A DNA stretch of 64,000 bases from Paracoccus caeni (lineage in GTDB: Bacteria; Pseudomonadota; Alphaproteobacteria; Rhodobacterales; Rhodobacteraceae). The notes below the pieces were generated by a model that worked only from the letters and a program-made list of their open reading frames with translations, ran no database searches and was not told the origin of the DNA. The stretch covers positions 186,001 to 250,000 of the forward strand of contig NZ_JAEPRQ010000002.1 of NCBI RefSeq assembly GCF_016629665.1, read 5' to 3'. Made by a program: the position numbers and the translations under genes. The first letter of the stretch is position 1. Each line of letters starts with the position of its first letter. Shown piece after piece: positions 34,320 through 43,655 of the stretch.

Positions 34320-34829
34320 CTACGCTCCCTCATTCAGATATTGTTGCAGCCACAGATATTGGCGCGCAGTCAGCACCATCAGGCAGTGCATTTCGGAGGG
34401 ACCGCCACCCGTACCGCCACCCCATTGGCTACGCTCGAACTGGCAGGCGGCGTCGCGATAGCTGATCCAGTTGCGTTGCATTTTCTGCAGGAACGGCACC
34501 TGCTTTTCAGCGGCGGAGCCCAGTTCCTCCATGTCCACATCGTTGGACACAGCGTAAGCCATCAGGGTTTGGTAGCTTTCGTTCAGTTTCGCGTCCCAGA
34601 CCTCACGCTCGCGATCAAGGCACAGCGACATGCCCATGGTGGTCTGGCCTATATCGCTTTCCATGCATTGATCCGAGGCAAGACCGATACAGCTTTCGCG
34701 GTCGGGCTTTTCGTCCTGACCAGCCTTGTCGAGACAGGTTTCCAGGACCGCAGCATCGAACTGCAAATTCTCCTGCGCCATGGCGGGCAGCGTAAGCGTG
34801 GCTAATGAGAGAACCATATACTTAAGCAT
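34320..34829 (-). CDS. LprI-like (DUF1311) periplasmic protein, copy 3
   Basis: A 169-residue protein read from ATG 34829 (MLKYMVLSLATLTLPAMAQ, a signal peptide that matches the other two copies); the in-frame GTG 34859 lies in the repeat and is unlikely. Features: LCLDREREVWDAKLNESYQT, FLQKMQRNWISYRDAACQFE and a Gly-rich SQWGGGTGGGPSEMHC, ending LTARQYLWLQQYLNEGA. Same length and layout as copy 2, so they derive from a duplication. It precedes the acyl-CoA synthetase with only 1 base between. Confidence 0.88.
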   Translation of the reverse strand: MLKYMVLSLATLTLPAMAQENLQFDAAVLETCLDKAGQDEKPDRESCIGLASDQCMESDIGQTTMGMSLCLDREREVWDAKLNESYQTLMAYAVSNDVDMEELGSAAEKQVPFLQKMQRNWISYRDAACQFERSQWGGGTGGGPSEMHCLMVLTARQYLWLQQYLNEGA

Positions 34830-34857
34830 CGCTAAACCCGATCTGGTCAGAGACCCC

Positions 34858-35020
34858 ACCCGGAATCAAGGTGCCGAAGGCACCGCCGGGCAGTGCCCGA
34901 CCGTCCCTCCGGACGGGCACTTTGTCGCCGTCCCGCGTTACAGAGATGCTCGACGGGATTGCACGATAAATCACCCCGTATGATCGTTGCTGTGCCCATC
35001 CGACGGTCGGGCGCTGCCCT
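34858..35020. repeat. MITE-like palindromic repeat, copy C
   Basis: Full-length copy: leader CCCGGAATCAAGGTG, left arm GGGCAGTGCCCGACCG (34888-34903) and right arm CGGTCGGGCGCTGCCC (35004-35019), which differs from the perfect complement at one base. The inner part shows a second hairpin (GTCC-CTCC-GGAC near 34903-34914). Confidence 0.8.
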
Positions 35021-35042
35021 ATGCTCTCAGTGACTGATCGGG

Positions 35043-35753
35043 TCATTGATCGCCCCCCAGCCGGAAGCCAAAGCGCTCGCCCGCGGCGAAGGCGTTGCGG
35101 TCGTTGCCTTCGTTCGGGATGCCGCCTTTCAGCAGCTTCGCCAGATGCATCAGGTTCCACGTCATGATCGTCGCATTGCGGCGGGTGAAGGCGTTGTCGT
35201 AACCGGCGCGGCTGCCATCCTCCAGCACGTCGCCGAAACTCGCCCCCGGACCGGCCTCGCCGATCCAGCCGCAATCGGCCTGCGGCGGGATGGTGTAGCC
35301 CAGATGGTTCAGCGCGAAGGTCAGGGTCATGGCGGTGTGCTTGATTCCGTCCTCGTTGCCGGTGATCACGCAACCCGCCACCTTGCCGTAATAGCTCGAC
35401 TGGCCCTTGTCGTTCAGTTCGCCCGACATCGCATAAAGCCGCTCGATCAGGATGCGGCAGATGCTGGATTCCTCGCCCAGCCAAAGCGGGGTGCCGATGA
35501 CCAGAATGTCGGCCTCGCGGACCTTCGGCCAAAGCAGATCGGGCCAGTCATCGGTGGACCATCCCTCTTTGCGCATATCCGGGCTGACGCCGGGCGGCAC
35601 GTCATGGTCAAGCATGTGCAGATGCTCGACCGCGACCCCTTGCGCGGCCATCAGATCGCCGACCGGCGACAACAGCCGCTGTGTATGGCTGTCAGCACTG
35701 GCGCGCTTCAGCGAGGTATTGATGATCAGAGCCTTGAGATTGTCGAACTGCAT
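35043..35753 (-). CDS. Flavodoxin-fold NAD(P)H-dependent FMN reductase-like protein
   Basis: A 236-residue protein with the flavodoxin-fold features ALIINTSLKRASADSHTQRL (phosphate loop of FMN), ADILVIGTPLWLGEESSICR (the P-x-W-x-G segment over the flavin) and GKVAGCVITGNEDGIKHTAM. It belongs to the NADPH-dependent FMN reductase family (WrbA/ArsH-like length). It follows isovaleryl-CoA dehydrogenase by 15 bases and so is second in the leucine operon, although its role in the pathway is unclear; general redox or quinone reduction is likely. Confidence 0.85.
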   Translation of the reverse strand: MQFDNLKALIINTSLKRASADSHTQRLLSPVGDLMAAQGVAVEHLHMLDHDVPPGVSPDMRKEGWSTDDWPDLLWPKVREADILVIGTPLWLGEESSICRILIERLYAMSGELNDKGQSSYYGKVAGCVITGNEDGIKHTAMTLTFALNHLGYTIPPQADCGWIGEAGPGASFGDVLEDGSRAGYDNAFTRRNATIMTWNLMHLAKLLKGGIPNEGNDRNAFAAGERFGFRLGGDQ

Positions 35754-35768
35754 CGCCCCCTCCTCGGG

Positions 35769-36929
35769 TCAGACCAGTCCCATCAACTCGCGACCGATCA
35801 GCATACGGCGGATTTCGCTGGTGCCGGCGCCGATCTCCATCAGCTTGGCATCGCGGAACAGGCGGCTGACGACCGAGTCGTTCAGGAAGCCCGCACCGCC
35901 AAGCGCCTGAACCGCCTGATGCGCCTGCACCATCGCCTGTTCGCTGGCGTAAAGCACCGCGCCGGCCGCATCCTGACGGGTGACCTTGCCCGCGTCACAG
36001 GCCTTCGCCACCTCGTAAACATAGGCGCGCGAGGTGTTCAGCGCGACATACATATCGGCGATCTTGCCCTGCATAAGCTGGAACGAGCCGACCGGCTGGC
36101 CGAACTGCTTGCGGTCGCGGATATAGGGCATCACCTCGTCCAGACAGGCGGCCATGATGCCGGTGCCGATGCCCGACAGCACCAGACGTTCGTAATCCAG
36201 CCCCGACATCAGCACGCGGACGCCGCGGCCTTCCTCGCCCAGAATATTTTCGAACGGGATCTCGCAATCCTCGAAGATCAGCTCACCCGTGTTCGAGCCG
36301 CGCATCCCCAGCTTGTCAAAGTGCGGCGAGGTCGAGAAACCCTTCATCCCGCGTTCGACGATGAAGGCGGTGATGCCCTTGCTGCCCGCAGTCGGGTCGG
36401 TCTTGGCATAGACGACCAGCGTTTGCGCATCCGGCGCGTTGGTGATCCAGTATTTGTTGCCGTTCAGAACAAAGCGGTCGTTCTTCTTTTCGGCGCGCAG
36501 CTTCATGCTGACGACATCGCTGCCCGCGCCCTCTTCGGACATGGCCAGCGCGCCGACGGCGGTGCCGCTGCACAGGCCGGGCAGATATTTCGCCCGCTGC
36601 TCGTCAGAGCCGTTCAGCTTGATCTGATTGACGCAAAGGTTCGAATGCGCACCATAGGACAGACTGACCGAGGCCGAGGCCCGCGCGATCTCTTCGGTCG
36701 CGATGACATGGGCCAGATAGCCCATCCCTGCCCCGCCCCATTCCTCGGGAACGGTGATGCCCAGCAGGCCAAGTTCGCCCATCTCGGTCCAAAGCTCGTT
36801 GGGGAACTCGTTCGATCGGTCAACATCGGCGGCGATTGGCTTTACCCGCTCTTGCGCCCAACGATGCACCATGTCGCGCAGTGCATTCACATCCTCACCC
36901 AGATCGAATTCCATGCCTTGCGTGAACAT
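35769..36929 (-). CDS. ivd: Isovaleryl-CoA dehydrogenase
   Basis: A 386-residue acyl-CoA dehydrogenase. It has [20 protein letters not shown] (127-146), [20 protein letters not shown], and [11 protein letters not shown] with Glu247 in the position used as catalytic base by isovaleryl-CoA dehydrogenases (others place it elsewhere), plus the C-terminal [20 protein letters not shown]. It oxidises isovaleryl-CoA to 3-methylcrotonyl-CoA and passes electrons to ETF, whose genes are at 41.8-43.5 kb. GGAGGAGG precedes the ATG, and the operator at 36953-36966 lies 23 bases upstream. First gene of the operon. Confidence 0.95.
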   Translation of the reverse strand: MFTQGMEFDLGEDVNALRDMVHRWAQERVKPIAADVDRSNEFPNELWTEMGELGLLGITVPEEWGGAGMGYLAHVIATEEIARASASVSLSYGAHSNLCVNQIKLNGSDEQRAKYLPGLCSGTAVGALAMSEEGAGSDVVSMKLRAEKKNDRFVLNGNKYWITNAPDAQTLVVYAKTDPTAGSKGITAFIVERGMKGFSTSPHFDKLGMRGSNTGELIFEDCEIPFENILGEEGRGVRVLMSGLDYERLVLSGIGTGIMAACLDEVMPYIRDRKQFGQPVGSFQLMQGKIADMYVALNTSRAYVYEVAKACDAGKVTRQDAAGAVLYASEQAMVQAHQAVQALGGAGFLNDSVVSRLFRDAKLMEIGAGTSEIRRMLIGRELMGLV

Positions 36930-36952
36930 CGTGAAACCTCCTCCATGGTTAT

Positions 36953-36966
36953 TGAACGACCGTTCA
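36953..36966 (-). promoter_or_regulatory. TetR-type operator before the leucine operon
   Basis: TGAACG-AC-CGTTCA, a palindrome with 6-bp arms, 24 bases before the ivd start. Palindromes of the form TGAACGnnCGTTCA are typical for TetR-family regulators of acyl-CoA metabolism. No regulator gene is adjacent; the TetR gene at 47.7-48.3 kb is a distant candidate. Confidence 0.65.
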
Positions 36967-37128
36967 TTTAATGGCTTTTACGTCATTCCCCCATACTGCG
37001 TCAAGCAAAGCCTGCGCCTTATGACGATGTGGGTCAACATGCGCCTGGGCGACAGGCCGCCGATCCGGGCGATCAGGGCGCTGCCGAACCAGTTTTGACA
37101 AGGCTGTCGGGAAGCCTGCGCAACGCGG

Positions 37129-37153
37129 AAAAAGGCGGGCGATGCGCCCGCCT
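37129..37153 (-). terminator. Intrinsic terminator after parC
   Basis: On the minus strand an 8-bp stem (AGGCGGGC 37153-37146 with GCCCGCCT 37140-37133), 5-base loop and a T tract (37133-37129), 8 bases after the parC stop. Confidence 0.85.
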
Positions 37154-37160
37154 TTCAGCT

Positions 37161-39407
37161 TCAGGCGAAGCGATTGTCGCGCGGGAAACCGCGGGGGGCC
37201 ATGCGACCGGCACCGGCGCGTTTGCCCAGCCATTCGCTGAGGTCGCTTTCGGTCCGGGTCTTGCCGCCGCCCATCGGCCAGCTTAGCCCTTCGGCCAAAG
37301 TGATGAAGGTCGCGTCCGAGAGGGTGTCGGGGGCGACCAGTCCGCCGCCGCTGCCGAACTTCTGCAACCTAACGCCTTTTCCGCGCGACATTTCCGGCAG
37401 GTCGTCCAGCGGGAAGACCAGCATCTTGCGGTTGGTGCCGACGACCGCGATGTGATCGCCCGCAACAGGTTTGCACAGCAGCGCATCGCCGTTCAGCACC
37501 TGCTTGCCAGTCTTGGTCTGTGCCAGAATATCCGCCGCACCGACCACGAAACCATCGCCGACTTTCGAGGCGACCAGATATTTCTGACCGTCGCGCCAAG
37601 GGAACATGGTGACCACCTCCGCCTCGTTCGGCAGGTCGATCATCAGCCGCAAAGGCTCGCCCAGACCACGCCCGCTGGGCAGGTTGTTAGCGGGCAACGT
37701 ATAGAAGCGTCCGTTCGACGCGAAGATCATCAATTTGTCGGTCGTCTCGGCATGAATTGCCAGTCCGGGGCCGTCGCCATCGCGGAATTTTTGCTCCGCA
37801 TCCAGCGGCTGATTCCCCTTCATCGCGCGAATCCAGCCCATCTTCGACAGAATCACCGTCAGCGGCTCGCGTTCGATCATCGCGTCCATATCGATGGGCG
37901 CGATATCCTCGGCATCATTGTTGATGACGGTGCGGCGCTGACCCTCTGGCGAGGATTTGCCGAAGAGGTTGCGCACCTCTTTCAACTGATCCGAGATTTT
38001 CGCCCATTGCAGAACGTCGCTGTCCAGCATCGCCTGCAACCCCTCGCGCTCGGCCAGAAGGTTGTCGCGTTCGGTGCGCAGCTCGATCTCTTCCAGCTTG
38101 CGCAAGGCGCGCAGGCGCATGTTCAGGATCGCCTCGACCTGAACGTCGCTCAGCTTGAATTCGGCGATCATCACCGCTTTCGGATCATCCTCGTACCGGA
38201 TGATCTCGATCACGCGGTCGAGGTTCAGATAGGCGATCAGATAGCCTTCCAGCACCTCCAGCCGGGCGGCGATCTTGTCCAGACGGTAATTCGCGCGACG
38301 GACCAGCACCTCGCGGCGGTGGTCCAGAAAGGCGCGCAACACCTCTTTCAGCGAGCAAACCTTGGGCACGCGGCCATCGATCAGCACGTTCATGTTGAGG
38401 TTGAACCGGATCTCCAGATCGCTGACGCGGAACAAGGCCGCCATCAACTGCTCGGGATCGACATTGCGGGCGCGCGGTTCAAGGACGATGCGGATATCCT
38501 CGGCGGATTCGTCGCGGACATCGGCAAGGATCGGAATGCGCTTGGTCTGGATCAGTTCTGCCAGACGCTCGATCAGCTTGGATTTCTGGACCTGATAGGG
38601 GATCTCGGTGACGATGATCTGCCACTGACCGCGTTCCAGATTTTCCTGTTCCCATTTCGCCCGCAACCGGAAGGCGCCGCGCCCGACGCGATAGGTCTCG
38701 GCAATGCTTTCGGCGCTTTCGACCAGCACGCCGCCGGTCGGAAAATCCGGGCCTTTGACCAAGGCGGCAATGGTGTCGTCGCGCGCCTCGGGGGTCTTGA
38801 TCAGATGCAGGCAGGCATCGATCAATTCGTGCAGGTTATGGGGCGGAATATTGGTCGCCATCCCCACCGCAATCCCCGACGCGCCGTTCGCCAGAAGGTT
38901 CGGGAAGGCCGAAGGCAGGACCACAGGCTCGGTCAGGGTGCCGTCATAGTTTGGGCGGAAATCGACCGAGTCCTCGGTCAACCCGTCCATCAGCGCCTCG
39001 GACGCCTGCGCCAGACGCGCCTCGGTATAGCGGGCGGCGGCGGGGTTGTCGCCGTCGATATTGCCAAAGTTCCCCTGCCCGTCCACCAGCGGATAGCGCA
39101 TGGCGAAATCCTGCGCCAAGCGCGCCATGGCGTCGTAAATCGCCGCATCGCCGTGGGGGTGATAGTTCCCCATCACGTCGCCGGTGATCTTGGCGGATTT
39201 ACGGAAAGCCCCGGTTGGCGACAGCCTGAGTTCGCGCATGGCATAAAGGATGCGGCGATGGACCGGCTTCAACCCGTCGCGGGCATCGGGCAGCGCCCGG
39301 TTCATGATCGTGGACAGCGCATAGGTCAGATACCGATCGCCAATGGCGCGGCTGAGCGGTTCGGACTGCGTGTTCTGTTCGGGGTCGTGAGGCTGATCGT
39401 CGGACAT
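37161..39407 (-). CDS. parC: DNA topoisomerase IV subunit A
   Basis: A 748-residue type IIA topoisomerase subunit. The DNA-cleavage domain has [53 protein letters not shown], and the active-site Tyr in [10 protein letters not shown] (Tyr near 124). A C-terminal beta-pinwheel follows (repeats such as [20 protein letters not shown] and [20 protein letters not shown]) without the GyrA box, and length is closer to ParC than GyrA. It decatenates daughter chromosomes with ParE, which is not in this window. It stands alone between terminators and a divergent gene. Confidence 0.93.
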   Translation of the reverse strand: MSDDQPHDPEQNTQSEPLSRAIGDRYLTYALSTIMNRALPDARDGLKPVHRRILYAMRELRLSPTGAFRKSAKITGDVMGNYHPHGDAAIYDAMARLAQDFAMRYPLVDGQGNFGNIDGDNPAAARYTEARLAQASEALMDGLTEDSVDFRPNYDGTLTEPVVLPSAFPNLLANGASGIAVGMATNIPPHNLHELIDACLHLIKTPEARDDTIAALVKGPDFPTGGVLVESAESIAETYRVGRGAFRLRAKWEQENLERGQWQIIVTEIPYQVQKSKLIERLAELIQTKRIPILADVRDESAEDIRIVLEPRARNVDPEQLMAALFRVSDLEIRFNLNMNVLIDGRVPKVCSLKEVLRAFLDHRREVLVRRANYRLDKIAARLEVLEGYLIAYLNLDRVIEIIRYEDDPKAVMIAEFKLSDVQVEAILNMRLRALRKLEEIELRTERDNLLAEREGLQAMLDSDVLQWAKISDQLKEVRNLFGKSSPEGQRRTVINNDAEDIAPIDMDAMIEREPLTVILSKMGWIRAMKGNQPLDAEQKFRDGDGPGLAIHAETTDKLMIFASNGRFYTLPANNLPSGRGLGEPLRLMIDLPNEAEVVTMFPWRDGQKYLVASKVGDGFVVGAADILAQTKTGKQVLNGDALLCKPVAGDHIAVVGTNRKMLVFPLDDLPEMSRGKGVRLQKFGSGGGLVAPDTLSDATFITLAEGLSWPMGGGKTRTESDLSEWLGKRAGAGRMAPRGFPRDNRFA

Positions 39408-39554
39408 GGGATCTGGAATAGGCCGAGCGGTGCGGACGGTCCAGATGGAAATTCCAGCCCCGCGTCGAACCTTGCCGATGCTGGCGCGTTGGTTGGCCTT
39501 GGGGCGCGGGATCCGTTAAGACGCCACGAAAGATTTCCGGGCGGAGGGGCCTGC

Positions 39555-40082
39555 ATGATTCGACTGGGGCTTTTGCTACTGGCACTGATCGCCGCCATTG
39601 CGCTGACATGGGCCACCTATGGCGAGGGCGATCTGCGCGCGGAACGCCGCGCCGCGATCCCGGAAACCCAGCCGGAGACCACGCCCACGGATGCCCCTTC
39701 GCTGATCGAAGAACTGACCCGCCCCGAGCCGGACCAGAATACCGGCCCCATCGTCGAGGCGGAATCGCAGACGGCCCCGGTAACCGACGAATTTCCCGGC
39801 CCGCCGCTGCAACCCTCGCCCGAATATGAGGGTCAGACGCCCGAACCTGCACAAACCGCCCTGCCCGCCGGGGCGACCGGCCCGATCCTTTATGTCACCG
39901 CGACACGGGTGAATGTCCGCGCCGGTGCCTCGACCGGCGATGCGGTGGTGGTGGCGCTTGATCGCGGCGCGGCGGTCGAGGCGCTTGGGCCGACCGATGG
40001 CGATTGGGTGCAAATCCGCGATACCAACGGACGCCAAGGCTTCGTGTCCGGGCAGTTCCTGTCATCGCAGGCGCCGCGCTGA
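39555..40082 (+). CDS. Exported or membrane-anchored SH3-domain protein
   Basis: A 175-residue protein starting at ATG 39555 (GGAGGGG upstream); the frame stays open through the opposite strand of parC but that part is non-coding. Residues 2-20 (IRLGLLLLALIAAIALTWAT) form a signal anchor. A long Pro/Glu/Thr-rich linker follows (about 30-115). The C-terminal SH3b domain has LYVTATRVNVRAGASTGDAV then GDWVQIRDTNGRQGFVSGQF. Bacterial SH3b domains usually bind cell-wall peptides, so a periplasmic wall-sensing role is likely. An SDR gene starts 2 bases after it. Confidence 0.85.
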   Translation: MIRLGLLLLALIAAIALTWATYGEGDLRAERRAAIPETQPETTPTDAPSLIEELTRPEPDQNTGPIVEAESQTAPVTDEFPGPPLQPSPEYEGQTPEPAQTALPAGATGPILYVTATRVNVRAGASTGDAVVVALDRGAAVEALGPTDGDWVQIRDTNGRQGFVSGQFLSSQAPR

Positions 40083-40084
40083 GC

Positions 40085-40903
40085 ATGGCCGGACGGGTTC
40101 TGATCACCGGCTGTTCCTCGGGGATCGGGCTGGACGCCGCGCGCCGGTTGCAGGCCGAGGGCTGGCAGGTCGTCGCCACCTGTCGCAAACCCGAGGACAT
40201 CGAGGCACGCCGGGCCGAGGGCATCGAATGTCATCATCTGGAACTGGCAGACCCTGACAGCGTCGAACGGCTGGCCGAAGAGGTGCTGGCGGGTGGACGG
40301 CTGGACGCGCTGGTCAACAACGCCGCTTTCGCTCTGCCCGGCGCGGTCGAGGATATGCCGCGGGGCGCGCTTCAGTCGATCTTCGAGACGAACCTGTTCG
40401 GCACCCATGATCTGACCGTCCGGCTGATCCCGCATTTCCGGCAGCATGGCGGGCGAATCATCAACATTTCATCCGTGCTCGGTCTGGTGGGCATTCCCTG
40501 GCGCGGCCCCTATGTGGCGACGAAATTCGCACTTGAGGGGCTGACAGACGTGCTGCGGCTGGAAATGGCCGGTTCCGGCGTCCATGTCGTGCTGATCGAG
40601 CCGGGGCCGATCACCAGCCGCATCCGCCTCAACGCGATCCCGCATTTCGAGAAATGGGTGAACTGGCAGGACAGCGCCCGCGCGCCGGAATATCGGGCCA
40701 GCCTGTTGAAACGGCTCTATGAACCATCGGGAAAAGATCGCTACGAATTGCCGCCCTCGGCTGTCAGTGACCGGATCGTTCAGGCGCTGACCGTAGCCCG
40801 GCCAAAGCCGCGCTACCGCGTCACCACCCCCACCCGAATCGCGGCATTCGGTCGCCGCATTTTGCCGACCAGCGCACTGGACTGGTTTGCCCGCCGCAGT
40901 TAG
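40085..40903 (+). CDS. Short-chain dehydrogenase/reductase
   Basis: A 272-residue classical SDR. It has the dinucleotide motif TGCSSGIG (8-15), NNAAF (78-82), and the catalytic Ser (129 or 130) with Tyr143-x-x-x-Lys147 (GPYVATK). The C-terminal ~80 residues are extended, with a basic tail (RVTTPTRIAAFGRRILPTSA) as in the SDR family 'oxidoreductase, retinol dehydrogenase-like'. NADP preference is suggested by the basic residue in TCRKPED (after beta2). Substrate unknown. It starts 2 bases after the SH3 gene. Confidence 0.9.
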   Translation: MAGRVLITGCSSGIGLDAARRLQAEGWQVVATCRKPEDIEARRAEGIECHHLELADPDSVERLAEEVLAGGRLDALVNNAAFALPGAVEDMPRGALQSIFETNLFGTHDLTVRLIPHFRQHGGRIINISSVLGLVGIPWRGPYVATKFALEGLTDVLRLEMAGSGVHVVLIEPGPITSRIRLNAIPHFEKWVNWQDSARAPEYRASLLKRLYEPSGKDRYELPPSAVSDRIVQALTVARPKPRYRVTTPTRIAAFGRRILPTSALDWFARRS

Positions 40904-40927
40904 GCTTTCGCGCGAAAGGCGATTCCC

Positions 40928-41128
40928 ATGCAAGATAAACCCCTGATTTTCCTTGTGGCACTGGCCGCGCTGGTGGTGCTTGCGATTCTGGCGACCGGGA
41001 TCGGCGGTTTCGCCAAAGGTGGCGAGTTCAATCGCCGCAATGGCAACCGGCTGATGCGCTGGCGGATCATCGCACAGGCCGTCGCGGTGGCGCTGATCAT
41101 GCTGCTGATCTGGATGAGAGGTTCCTGA
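40928..41128 (+). CDS. HIG1-domain-like twin-transmembrane protein
   Basis: A 66-residue protein with two membrane helices (residues 6-28, LIFLVALAALVVLAILATGI, and 46-62, IIAQAVAVALIMLLIWM) joined by a basic loop, GGEFNRRNGNRLMRWRI. The 'GGxFNxxxxNxLMRxRxxxQ' loop is the HIG1 hallmark. Mitochondrial HIG1 proteins bind cytochrome oxidase/supercomplexes; bacterial ones are probably similar respiratory accessories. Its stop overlaps the next start (TGATG). The electron transfer flavoprotein genes follow 0.7 kb downstream. Confidence 0.85.
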   Translation: MQDKPLIFLVALAALVVLAILATGIGGFAKGGEFNRRNGNRLMRWRIIAQAVAVALIMLLIWMRGS

Positions 41129-41700
41129 TGGTCGTCCTGAACAAGATCTACACCCGCACCGGCGACAAGGGCGACACCGCCCTGTCCGACGGCAGCCGCG
41201 TCGCCAAACACGATCAGCGCGTCGAAGCCTATGGCACCGTCGATGAACTGAATGCGACGCTTGGCCTGTGCCGGTTGCATGCCGCCGACGGAATGGCTGA
41301 CAGGTTGTCGGTGATCCAGAACGACCTGTTCGATCTTGGCGCGGATCTGTCGCGACCAAATATGGCGTCAGACGATCAGGCAGGTTATCCTGTCTTGCGC
41401 ATCATCGATGCTCAGGTCTCACGACTGGAAGCCGAAATCGATGAAATGAACGCCGATCTGAAGCCGCTGCGCAGCTTCATCCTGCCGGGTGGCACCGTGC
41501 TTGCCGCCCATCTGCACCTGTCGCGCACCGTCGCCCGGAGGGCAGAACGTCGCGCAACCGAACTGGCCGCCGCGGGTGACGTGAATGGCGCGGCGGTCCG
41601 CTATCTGAACCGGCTGTCTGACTGGCTGTTTGTCGCGGCGCGGCAGGCCAATGGCGAAGGCAGCGAAGATATTCTGTGGGTTCCGGGGGCCAGCCGCTAA
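41128..41700 (+). CDS. Cob(I)yrinic acid a,c-diamide adenosyltransferase, PduO type
   Basis: A 190-residue PduO-type ATP:cob(I)alamin adenosyltransferase. Motifs: [20 protein letters not shown] (5-24), [36 protein letters not shown] and [11 protein letters not shown], which bind ATP and the corrinoid in the trimer. It forms adenosylcobalamin for enzymes such as methylmalonyl-CoA mutase. Its ATG overlaps the HIG1-like stop, so the two are translated together; the functional link is unclear. Gene symbol is left open because pduO, cobO and mmaB are all used. Confidence 0.92.
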   Translation: MVVLNKIYTRTGDKGDTALSDGSRVAKHDQRVEAYGTVDELNATLGLCRLHAADGMADRLSVIQNDLFDLGADLSRPNMASDDQAGYPVLRIIDAQVSRLEAEIDEMNADLKPLRSFILPGGTVLAAHLHLSRTVARRAERRATELAAAGDVNGAAVRYLNRLSDWLFVAARQANGEGSEDILWVPGASR

Positions 41701-41846
41701 GGCCAGCAACCGTCGCGCGGCCGCCGTCGCAATCGTCACGGCTGTCGCAAACGCAACGTCAGGGACGCTTTTCGGCTGTAATTGTAAAAATCAGCCGGTA
41801 TCACTTGCCCTCGACAGATGACGCAAACCAAGGGAGAGAGACACCG

Positions 41847-42605
41847 ATGAAGGTTCTCGTGCCAGTCAAGCGCGTGATCGACTACAACGTGAAGGCCCGC
41901 GTGAAGGCGGACGGATCGGGAGTTGATCTGGCCAATGTGAAGATGTCGATGAACCCGTTCGACGAGATCGCCGTCGAAGAGGCGATCAGGTTGAAGGAAA
42001 AAGGTGCCGCGGAAGAGGTCGTCGTGGTCTCGATCGGCGTCAAACAGGCCGCCGAGACGCTGCGCACCGCGCTTGCCATGGGTGCGGACCGGGCGATTCT
42101 GGTGGTCGCAGCCGATGACGTCCATACCGATATCGAGCCGCTGGCCGTCGCCAAAATCCTTGCCAAAGTGGTCGAGGAAGAACAGCCGAAGCTGGTCATC
42201 GCCGGCAAACAGGCGATCGACAACGACATGAACGCCACCGGCCAGATGCTGTCGGCGCTGCTGGGCTGGAGCCAGGCTGCCTTCGCCTCGAAGCTGGACA
42301 TCGAAGGCGATGCGGCCAAGGTGACGCGCGAAGTCGATGGCGGCCTGCAAACCATCGAGGTCACGCTGCCCGCAATCGTCACCGCCGATCTGCGTCTGAA
42401 CGAGCCGCGCTATGCCTCGCTTCCCAACATCATGAAGGCGAAGAAAAAGCCGCTGGATGAGAAAACCGCCGCCGATTACGGCGTCGATGTCAGCCCGCGT
42501 CTGGAAATCGTCTCGACCCGCGAACCCGAGGGCCGCAAGGCCGGGATCAAGGTCGGATCGGTCGATGAACTGGTCGGCAAACTCAAAGAAGCGGGGGTGA
42601 TCTGA
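41847..42605 (+). CDS. etfB: Electron transfer flavoprotein beta subunit
   Basis: A 252-residue protein from ATG 41847, with GGGAGAGAG upstream. It has [40 protein letters not shown], the AMP-binding region [19 protein letters not shown] and the ETF-beta signature segment [20 protein letters not shown] followed by AKKKPLD (recognition loop near residue 195, where dehydrogenases dock). ETF accepts electrons from acyl-CoA dehydrogenases such as the isovaleryl enzyme of this window. The stop overlaps etfA by 1 base (TGATG). Confidence 0.95.
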   Translation: MKVLVPVKRVIDYNVKARVKADGSGVDLANVKMSMNPFDEIAVEEAIRLKEKGAAEEVVVVSIGVKQAAETLRTALAMGADRAILVVAADDVHTDIEPLAVAKILAKVVEEEQPKLVIAGKQAIDNDMNATGQMLSALLGWSQAAFASKLDIEGDAAKVTREVDGGLQTIEVTLPAIVTADLRLNEPRYASLPNIMKAKKKPLDEKTAADYGVDVSPRLEIVSTREPEGRKAGIKVGSVDELVGKLKEAGVI

Positions 42606-43531
42606 TGGCCGTTCTTATCTTGGGTGAAGTCACCAATGGCGAATTGAACCGCGACGCCACTGCCAAAGCGGTGAATGCGGTGAAATCCCTGGGCGATGTG
42701 ACGGTGCTGTGCGCCGGTTCGCAGGCCAAGGACGCGGCGGCGGAAGCGGCCAAGATCGCTGGCGTTGCCAAGGTTCTGGTCGCCGAAGACGCCCGCTATG
42801 GTCACCGTCTGGCCGAGCCGACTGCGGCGCTGATCGTGTCGCTGGCTGGCGATTATGACCATATCGCCGCCCCGGCCACGACTGACGCGAAAAACGTCAT
42901 GCCGCGGGTTGCGGCGCTTCTGGATGCGATGATCATCTCGGATGTGTCCGGCGTGGTTGATTCCGACACGTTCGAGCGTCCGATCTATGCGGGCAACGCC
43001 ATCCAGACGGTGAAATCGAAGGACGCCAAGAAAGTCCTGACCGTCCGCACCGCCAGCTTCGACGCTGCGGGTGACGGCGGGTCGGCCTCGGTCGCAGATG
43101 CGGTGCTGGCAGACGATCCGGGCCTGTCGAAATGGGTCGCTGATGAGGTCGCCCAAAGCGACCGCCCGGAACTGACCTCGGCCGGGCGTGTGGTCTCGGG
43201 CGGGCGCGGCGTCGGCTCGAAAGACGATTTCGCGATCATCGAGAAACTGGCCGACAAGCTGGGCGCCGCCGTTGGCGCATCCCGCGCGGCGGTCGATTCG
43301 GGCTATGCCCCGAACGACTGGCAGGTGGGTCAGACCGGCAAAGTGGTGGCACCGGAACTTTACGTGGCCATCGGCATCTCGGGCGCGATCCAGCATTTGG
43401 CCGGGATGAAGGACAGCAAAGTCATCGTCGCGATCAACAAGGACGAAGAAGCCCCGATCTTCCAGATCGCCGATTACGGCCTTGTGGGCGATCTGTTCAC
43501 CACCGTTCCGGAACTGACTGAAAAGCTGTAA
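42605..43531 (+). CDS. etfA: Electron transfer flavoprotein alpha subunit
   Basis: A 308-residue protein with the FAD-binding C-terminal domain: [58 protein letters not shown] and [20 protein letters not shown], the ETF-alpha signature. It starts within the etfB stop and forms the ETF heterodimer with it, passing electrons to ETF-ubiquinone oxidoreductase in the membrane. A strong terminator follows 37 bases after the stop. Confidence 0.95.
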   Translation: MAVLILGEVTNGELNRDATAKAVNAVKSLGDVTVLCAGSQAKDAAAEAAKIAGVAKVLVAEDARYGHRLAEPTAALIVSLAGDYDHIAAPATTDAKNVMPRVAALLDAMIISDVSGVVDSDTFERPIYAGNAIQTVKSKDAKKVLTVRTASFDAAGDGGSASVADAVLADDPGLSKWVADEVAQSDRPELTSAGRVVSGGRGVGSKDDFAIIEKLADKLGAAVGASRAAVDSGYAPNDWQVGQTGKVVAPELYVAIGISGAIQHLAGMKDSKVIVAINKDEEAPIFQIADYGLVGDLFTTVPELTEKL

Positions 43532-43568
43532 CAGGCTTCTTCTTCATCCAAATATCCATGACGCTACG

Positions 43569-43596
43569 CCGCCCCCTGCCAACAGGGGGCGGTTTT
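43569..43596 (+). terminator. Intrinsic terminator after etfBA
   Basis: A 10-bp perfect stem (CCGCCCCCTG 43569-43578 with CAGGGGGCGG 43583-43592), a 4-base loop and TTTT. The recurring CTTCTTCATCCAAATATCC motif lies just before it at 43540-43558. Confidence 0.9.
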
Positions 43597-43655
43597 GCAT
43601 TGCAGCGAAACCCGCCCCGCCCTATCGTCCCATCGTTCAAAGAGACGAGGCGATC

